In this document: positions 35,340-41,212 of the stretch, piece after piece
How positions within the stretch are numbered: position 1 is the stretch's first letter
Layout: each line of letters opens with the position of its first letter
Assembly: GCA_904063045.1 (NCBI GenBank)
Contig: CAJFCJ010000005.1
Span: 4,471,855-4,513,066 of the forward strand
Length of the DNA stretch: 41,212 nt
Source: Dimorphilus gyrociliatus
Taxonomy: Eukaryota > Annelida > Polychaeta > Dinophilidae
Direction of reading: 5' to 3'
The notes under the pieces: model-generated
Told to the model about the DNA's origin: nothing
Database searches by the model: none
What the model saw: the letters and a program-made list of their open reading frames with translations, nothing else
Program-made: the position numbers and the translations under genes

Positions 35340-35662
35340 TTTACTGTAAACATAATGTTCACTCCTCCAAATCGGAGTCTATTAATGATATCTTTTGGCT
35401 CATCCCTCTTACCTTACAGTCTCCAGACAAACTCTCTTCTCCTAGGGTGAAGCTCCACTTTGGAAAAATATGAAAAAATAATTCTTTTCCCTTTCTGTAA
35501 GCTCCATTCCTTTTTTTCTTTGCTGAAATTTTTAATTTGCCTTTGATTTAAGGTGGGCTTCTTGGCTGCTAATCTTCCATTGGCAGAGCATTTTCTCAAA
35601 AAGGTTTCCACCATTGACAATTGAAGGAGAGTAAAGCAGACAGAATAGAACAGTTTCCGCAT
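35340..35662 (-). pseudogene. Tc1-like transposase fragment (DDE domain start)
   Basis: The minus-strand frame reads LRKCSANGRLAAKKPTL, then KEWSLQKGKRIIFS, KVELHPRRREFVW, and in the next segment RFGGVNIMF. This is the Tc1 transposase region from the R-A-A-K-K-P-L linker through W-x-x-V-x-F-S-D-E-S-x-F to the V-W-R and G-G-x-x-M-x-W motifs. The catalytic Asp of FSDES is lost (FSYFS), and both ends are missing. A dead fragment; the initial Met and hydrophobic start are fortuitous, not a signal peptide. Confidence 0.75.
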
Positions 35663-36365
35663 AGTTCTTTCTAATTAGTTTAGACTTGCGTCCTAACTCT
35701 GAGCCCATGCCCTGACTGTGAGGAGAAAGAGTAAGAGTATCATATTTGAAGGATTTTCAAGTGACTACAGTCCAATCCAACATTAAGGTGTTTTATTAGT
35801 GTGAAGATCTTTTGACTAGACTTATCAGGGTACAAAGACTAAATGCTCCGTTTATAGGTGCATTTTTCAAATGACTATGTACAACTTTATATTGTATTGT
35901 TGGTAAAGCTATGACATTATTTTTAAAAATGATTAATCCGCCTGGAGGAAGCGACATTCTCCATTTAAGACTCCCTAACAACCTAGGTGAAAAAAGTCAT
36001 AAAAATATCTGTTTTGATATATAACTTCTACAGAAGGCAATAAGATTGAAATATTTAAAGATAAATCAGAGAATATTACCAAATATGGAGAGTTGAAAGA
36101 TGATTATTATTTGCACAAAATACATGTTTGTTTATTGTTTATTTTCTCTTTTTAACATTAAAGTGTACGCTTGAAAGTAGTGACAAACTTGATAATTTAG
36201 GAATTGTAGTAATTGAGTTTTTATGGATCAAAGAAGTTATCCAGAATTGTCCTGTGGTGCAAAGGTGTAAAAAGTTTCCTTTCCGGTCAAGAGTGTTATT
36301 AGCACATTTCTTGCAAGAAGTTTAGGTTAAAAGCAAAAAGTAGCCAATCATTCTGTGATTGAACA
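35663..36365. other. Intergenic, no gene seen
   Basis: May hold more of the decayed Tc1 element at its left side. Short frames at 35796-35981 (-) and 36128-36325 (+) have no recognised motifs. The 3' UTR of the LRR gene should lie at the right edge. Confidence 0.4.
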
Positions 36366-38753
36366 CTAATTTTGGTTGGAGCGAAAATATGAACTTATTT
36401 GATAGTTTTTTTCAAGAATCATCCATATTACACAGAAAACAAAAACTACTATGGTAAGCAGGATTTCTACTGTCAATCGAGGTATAAAGTATATTTTACC
36501 TTGGATTACTGTCTCTCTTACTATGCTACGTAAAGCCTGTATCTCGGAAATATGAAGATCAATATGTAAAATATTGACACACTTCAAAGTTTTTGCCGAT
36601 CTAAGCCCTTCTAAAATATATATAAATGAATTGGTTAAACATCGATTCCATCCAAGATTAATTGTTTCTATCTTAGAGCAACGTGCTAAAAGGGTTGCCA
36701 TATTTATACATTGATCAGTGTTCAAATTGCATTTATGAAAATCTATATTCTTCAGAGAATTTGATGAATAATAAAGTCCTTGACAAATATATCTTAATCC
36801 AATTCCAGTCTTATCATTCCCTCCCAAGATAATTGTTTCTATTATAGAACAATTTTGAAATAGATTTCCCATCTTTTCGCTCTGTTGTACGTTTAAATTA
36901 CAATATTCAAAATTGATATTCGTTAAAAAATTTGATGAGTGAATAAGACTTTCGAAAATATCAATTAATCCATTTTTCATCATTTTATTCCATCCAAAAT
37001 TAATTGTTTCTAATATAAAACAATTTTTTAACAATTTTCCAATCTGTTTACAATCTTCTTCTTGTAAATCACATGAATGAAAATCAATATTTTTCAAGGT
37101 ATTTGAAGAATGAACGAGTCCTTTACATATATTTTCCATTCCTCTTTGTATCTTCGAATTTCCTCTAAGATTAATTGTTTCTATTTTGGAACATGTCTCC
37201 AACATATCTCCAATTCTAATACCTTCATTTTTTTCCAAATTACAATGGTTAAATTTGATATTTGCTAAAGTATTTGATGAATGAACAAGTGTTTCAAGGA
37301 TATATTTTAATCCATTTCCCATATTTCTATTCCATCCTAGATTGATAGTTTCTACATGAGAACAACTTTTCAACAGGTTACCTAAACTTCCACATAGCTT
37401 TTCATTCAATTTACAATTATGAAAATCAATGTTTCGCAGAGTTTTTGAAGATTGAAGAAGACCTTGACAAACATCTATCAATCCATCTTTAATATTTCCA
37501 TTCCCTCCAACATTTATTCCTTCTATTTGAGAACAATGTGTCAACAGTTTTCCAATCGGTTTAGCTTGTTCTTCTTCCAAATTACAGCTCTTAAAATTGA
37601 GATTTTTCAAAGTATTAGATGAATAGAAGAGTCCATTACAGATATTTTCCAATCCCAATCCCATATTTTTGTTCAGTCCTAGATCCACTGTTTCTAGTTT
37701 AGAGCAATTTTTAAACAAAGTTTCCAACATTGAACAACTTCCACCATTAAAATTACATTTAAAAAAATTGACATTAGTCAAAGTCTGTGATGATTGGACA
37801 AGTCCTTTACAGAAATATAATAATCTGCTTCCAATATTAGCATTCCATTTCAAGTTGATTGATTCAATATTTGAATAATTTCCAAGTAAATTTCCAATTT
37901 CTTTGTATTCTTCTCCAGTCAATGAAGAATCTTGTAAATTAATTTCTATCAATTGTTTAGTAGATTGAAGAATATCGAAACCATTTTTAATATTTTCTTT
38001 CAATTCCTTTTCATTAAAAACTTTTATTGGATCTTTTTTGTTCTTTATATTATGTGTTATTTTTGTTTTTTCATCATTTGACCTACTTTGAATGTCGTAA
38101 TTAGATTGAATATCTCCAGTAATTTCAACGTTTAAATCTGGAATATTTTGCAGAAAATCTTCTATTTGTTTGTTTTGGTGTAAATTAGAATTAAAACATT
38201 TCTCTCTTTCTTCAATAATCGCTTGAAATTTTCTTCTAACTCTTTCAAATTCATTCTGTATTTTCATGTTCAATTCGTATTCGCGATGGGAAATTTGAAG
38301 TAAAATTCTTTCCCTATTCTCGTTCTCTTTCACTCGGTAATGTCTCATCATTTCTTTTCTTTTTTCAACTATTACCATAGGAGATATTTCACAATCCGAG
38401 TGCTTTTCTTCCCAACATAAAACACAAATGTTTTCGATATTATGAGTTTGGCAATAAATTGATGTTTCCTCTTCGTGCTCTTTGCATAAATTATGTTTTT
38501 GTATGGATGATTTTTCCAATGAACATTTTAATAGATTTTTTTGCAATCTTTTTATCTGACCTTGAGGTAGTCTGGTCGTTCTTCTACATTCAGGACAATT
38601 AACTAGAGAGTTTTGAATTGGTAGTTTTTCTAAACATTTCAAACAAAATGTATGATGACAGAAAAGTATTCTTGGATCATTTTCAACCCACGACTCTAAA
38701 CAAATAGCGCATATTAGCTCCTCATCTTTAATAAAGTATCCTTTAGCCGCCAT
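36366..38753 (-). CDS. RING - B-box - coiled coil - 16 LRR - C-terminal TM protein (TRIM-like membrane E3 ligase)
   Basis: One intronless frame of 795 codons. Residues 15-57 are a C3HC4 RING (CAIC, CHHTFC, CLKC, CPEC), giving E3 ubiquitin ligase activity in this family. Residues 90-122 are a B-box2 (C-x2-H, C, C-x2-C, H). Residues 130-200 are Glu/Arg/Lys-rich and helical, the expected coiled coil. Residues 264-719 are eight exact 57-residue units, each two ribonuclease-inhibitor-type LRRs. Residues about 760-780 are a hydrophobic helix (TVEILLTIVVFVFCVIWMIL) with a short basic tail, so the enzyme is probably tail-anchored with RING and LRR in the cytosol, as TRIM13 and TRIM59 are. LRRs replacing SPRY or NHL as the sensor end is unusual. 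The start MAAKGYF is chosen because upstream sequence is non-coding AT-rich DNA. A TCACGTGA box lies 70 bp upstream. Confidence 0.93.
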   Translation of the reverse strand: MAAKGYFIKDEELICAICLESWVENDPRILFCHHTFCLKCLEKLPIQNSLVNCPECRRTTRLPQGQIKRLQKNLLKCSLEKSSIQKHNLCKEHEEETSIYCQTHNIENICVLCWEEKHSDCEISPMVIVEKRKEMMRHYRVKENENRERILLQISHREYELNMKIQNEFERVRRKFQAIIEEREKCFNSNLHQNKQIEDFLQNIPDLNVEITGDIQSNYDIQSRSNDEKTKITHNIKNKKDPIKVFNEKELKENIKNGFDILQSTKQLIEINLQDSSLTGEEYKEIGNLLGNYSNIESINLKWNANIGSRLLYFCKGLVQSSQTLTNVNFFKCNFNGGSCSMLETLFKNCSKLETVDLGLNKNMGLGLENICNGLFYSSNTLKNLNFKSCNLEEEQAKPIGKLLTHCSQIEGINVGGNGNIKDGLIDVCQGLLQSSKTLRNIDFHNCKLNEKLCGSLGNLLKSCSHVETINLGWNRNMGNGLKYILETLVHSSNTLANIKFNHCNLEKNEGIRIGDMLETCSKIETINLRGNSKIQRGMENICKGLVHSSNTLKNIDFHSCDLQEEDCKQIGKLLKNCFILETINFGWNKMMKNGLIDIFESLIHSSNFLTNINFEYCNLNVQQSEKMGNLFQNCSIIETIILGGNDKTGIGLRYICQGLYYSSNSLKNIDFHKCNLNTDQCINMATLLARCSKIETINLGWNRCLTNSFIYILEGLRSAKTLKCVNILHIDLHISEIQALRSIVRETVIQGKIYFIPRLTVEILLTIVVFVFCVIWMILEKNYQISSYFRSNQN
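36597..37964 (-). repeat. Eight 171-bp LRR-pair units with a 342-bp higher-order period
   Basis: Units are exactly 57 codons with no indels. From the third onward they alternate in type. Units 4, 6 and 8 share N-I-D-F-H-x-C, G-W-N and an ILETL/IFESL/ILEGL end; units 3, 5 and 7 have G-G-N or R-G-N and a C-[QK]-G-L end. This implies duplication of a four-LRR (342-bp) block. Confidence 0.9.
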
Positions 38754-39090
38754 TTTAATATTGTAAATATGATTAATTAAGCAACATGGAATATTTTCCT
38801 ATTTTTATACGTGTGAAAAGGGTCACGTGATTAAAGTCATGGATACAATTGATCAACCGTAAGTGTTCATAACATGTTACGATTTAGCCTAAGATTAAAA
38901 GAAAACTAAAAATTTTCATACAATTCCAAGAAAGAAAAGAAAGGCAGTTGTCTTCATTTTGTTTTTATTATGAATTAAGAGATTAGGCCAACATAAATTT
39001 TACAGTAAAAAAAAAAAGAACAATTTGACAACACGTTTAGGAACTGATCTAGAATATATAACATAGAACCCATACATAGTGTTTAAGACT
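38754..39090. promoter_or_regulatory. Short intergenic promoter with TCACGTGA box at 38823-38830
   Basis: 337 bp between the LRR E3 gene start and the stop codon of the upstream Ig gene. The palindrome GTCACGTGAT sits about 70 bp upstream of the start codon, a promoter-proximal position. The rest is AT-rich and should also hold the Ig gene's 3' end. Confidence 0.55.
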
Positions 39091-40531
39091 TTAAATAAGG
39101 TTTTCTTTATAAATGACGATGCATGATAAAAGGATAGATGAGATTAGAGTCATATCAAATTTTCCAGGTATTGAGGCAGAATCTAAAAAATTGAAAACAC
39201 TCTTTTAAGAAAAAGATTAAAGAAATCGCAACAGCTTACTTATTGAAAGGGAAGATTTTTGTGCTAATGTATGTCTAGTTCCATTAACAACATTCCAGGC
39301 AGTGCATTCGTAAACCACGTTGCCTGAACCTTCAATTTTCACTTTAGAACTAGTTGAGAGGATAACTTTAGAAGATGCCTTTTAAGAAAACAAATAGAGG
39401 AACAATTTAGAATCAATAAAATGATTTTACTTTTCGCCATTCGTATTTAGGAACTGGATTTCCCATTGCAGTACAAATTAGCTCATCACCATTTTTAAGT
39501 TTGTCTGAATTATCTTGATCAGACGTAATTTTTATATCACGTACTTTATCTATAAATGAAAGATAATGAATATTTCAAATTGAAAATAAAAGAGACGTCT
39601 TTACATTCAACGCGAATTTTTATATCATCACTCTTAAATCTAACAAAATCTGTATCGTCATTTCTATACAATTTCACTTCAAAATACATATTTTGATTAT
39701 CTATTTTCCAAGTAGCCTTATGTTCCTCTTTAAATTTAGCTAATCCGTCATAAAATATTGATTCAGTCTTCGACGAAGATATCCACGTATCATTTACAAA
39801 AAGTTTACTACCAAAACTTCCAGCACCCCAGAATTTAAAATCAAATACAACGTTAAATTTTTCACCTTCAATAACAGTTTTAGGATATTCTTCGGCTGTT
39901 GGATTTGATTCTGTAAAGAGAGAGAGAGAGAGAGAGTTAGATATCTTTATTTGCGTGTTTTGAATATACACATTTACCATATAAAACTACTCCAGTTTTA
40001 CGATAATCAGTGCTTGAACCACCCACAATTGAAGCGTTAATATGAAGACCATCAATCTATTATTTTTTATAATAATTTAAATATTATTTCAAAATTCATA
40101 ATTCAACTATTTTACTTTTTCCGATGAAGTGACGGTGAAAGTATAGGATGAACTTTCTCCACTAGGCGTTACTTTCCATCTATCTTTAAACTTTGCATCA
40201 AAGTTTGGAGGTTCAAATATACTAGCCGATGTATCATTGTACAAACTTTCTAATCGAATTTGTTTAGCTTCTAAAAAAGAACATAAAAAGCGAAAATAGA
40301 AAAAAAAAGATCGTTAAGCGAACTGTTTCACCGCTAAGCGAATAATGTATATCAAACGTATCTCCCAGTTTTGCTACGACATACTTTGGAGCGGAAAGGA
40401 ATGTTACTGCAAAATAAACAAAATTCACTATATATAAATAGAGATAATTAACAGGTTTTACCCGCAAAATTTGGTGTCATACAATTAAAAATTGTTACGA
40501 TATTTAACAATCTTTTAAACGTGTTTATCAT
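39091..40531 (-). CDS. Ig-superfamily cell-surface protein with three Ig-like domains
   Basis: Eight exons (40462-40531, 40332-40406, 40116-40270, 39978-40056, 39605-39910, 39431-39549, 39240-39378, 39091-39182) join in phase to 344 codons plus stop; all have GT-AG ends. Exon 1 encodes a signal peptide (MINTFKRLLNIVTIFNCMTP). Exons 2-4 form a first Ig-like domain and exon 5 a second. Both have the beta-sandwich rhythm (W-K-V, Y-T-F-T-V; A-T-W-K-I) but no cysteines. Exons 6-7 are a canonical C2-type Ig with ELICTAMGNPVPKYEW and VVYECTAWN, carrying both Cys and the Trp. The C-terminus is SASIPGKFD, then a short hydrophobic stretch (MTLISSILLSCIVIY) and KENLI, so either a GPI signal or a minimal TM anchor. 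Likely an adhesion or recognition protein. A TCACGTGA box lies about 355 bp upstream. Confidence 0.85.
39917..39936. repeat. AG microsatellite at an intron 3' end
   Basis: Ten AG dinucleotides. On the gene strand this is a CT run forming the polypyrimidine tract just before the acceptor of the fifth exon of the Ig gene, so length variation could affect splicing. Confidence 0.9.
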
Positions 40532-41212
40532 CTTTGTATGATCTATAAATAGAAAGTATCAAGGGCCATAAATGAAAACGGCCATAAATGAAATATTTGA
40601 AAGTTAGATTTCAGCCTGGGAAATGGTTAGGAGGAATAAGATAACTGTTGATATGTTCTTATCCATATCAAGGTATAGTATTATTAAACGGTTAAAGGAT
40701 TTCGTTGACCTTCTATGTTGTTTTATATAGAGAAATTTTATTCGTAATCTTTCTCTCTCTATTTTGCAGTTGGTAATATTATAGTTCATTCTCTTACCTT
40801 CTCAATTGATTTGTTTTATCAGTTCCAATGGCGGATAGACTGAACGAATAAAGGAGAATTCTATGAAACTATTTTAGTGCAATGTCACGTGATCAACCCC
40901 TCTACAAAGCACCAGTTTTTTCGTTTGAGATGTCTATGAGGTTTGCACTGTGCTGGCTTTTAGAAATACTGACCTACTTTCGTGCCACAGGCAAACGCGC
41001 TGTTTTTTTTATAGATAATTACTGCTATTTACATCCTAACTTGAATATTAAAATTGCTTAATATATAAATATATTAACTCGAGTGGATATTAGTTTAATC
41101 TAATAGTATTTAAGAGAATCCCAGTGACGAAAAATAGTTCCAAATAAAATATATAGTGTCCATAAATAGTTTCCCCCCAGAGATTTATTTCAAAAGTCTA
41201 AAGAATTTAGCT
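40532..41212. promoter_or_regulatory. Upstream region of the Ig gene, with TCACGTGA box at 40885-40892
   Basis: No gene seen. The palindromic E-box is followed by TCAACC, much like the box at 34804 (followed by TCATCA). A 14-bp direct duplication, GGCCATAAATGAAA, occurs at 40564 and 40580. The remainder to the window end is AT-rich and featureless. Confidence 0.45.

Noticed and set aside
35414-35662. Small secreted peptide with a signal sequence and dibasic sites
   Set aside because: The frame matches the interior of a Tc1 transposase; the hydrophobic start is accidental.

Overview
The window is nuclear DNA of an animal. It is very AT-rich and shows the standard genetic code, GT-AG introns that are mostly only 50-65 nt long, and metazoan extracellular modules (SRCR, C-type lectin, LDLa, EGF, VWD, cadherin, SEA, Ig). 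It also holds animal-type transposons and scattered CCCTAA motifs. I cannot name the species. Short introns plus AT-richness would suit several compact invertebrate genomes. There is one assembly gap (348 N at 21198-21545).

Layout. 1-2440: a decayed Ty3/gypsy retrotransposon whose Pol carries an unusual acidic array of SUMO-interaction-like motifs. 2441-5499: interspersed repeats. 5500-7481 (+): a nine-exon membrane-anchored SEA-trypsin-like protein that has lost two of its three catalytic residues. 7482-12240: transposon country, with a Tc1-like remnant and a spliced FLYWCH-MULE transposase whose intron contains a MITE with a 9-bp target duplication. 12969-13166 (+): an orphan RING finger. 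14003-20938 (-): a 17-exon receptor of about 1,623 codons, with signal peptide, SRCR x3, C-type lectin, LDLa x6, LRR, 7TM and a long tail with a faint kinase-like motif, interrupted by one in-frame TAA. 21588-22580 (+): the 3' end of a fucolectin/discoidin-PAN gene whose 5' part is in the gap. 22687-34570 (-): a giant single-pass protein (about 3,650 aa) with parallel beta-helix, C-type lectin, EGF, PSI, VWD, EGF array, cadherin x2 and a TM segment. 35340-35662 (-): a Tc1 remnant. 36366-38753 (-): an intronless RING/B-box/coiled-coil protein with 16 LRRs and a C-terminal TM anchor. 39091-40531 (-): an eight-exon Ig-superfamily surface protein.

How it fits together. Most of the real genes encode secreted or membrane recognition proteins, and the four largest models lie on the minus strand. 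The three rightmost minus-strand genes each have a TCACGTGA palindrome within about 400 bp upstream, the only copies I noticed. That suggests, but does not prove, shared bHLH-ZIP control. I infer a recognition or innate-immunity neighbourhood; nothing in the sequence shows ligands.

Caution. Many frame breaks, in genes and transposons alike, are single-base length changes in A/T homopolymers. This points to sequence or assembly error more than to gene decay, so frame-broken genes should not be called pseudogenes on that basis alone.
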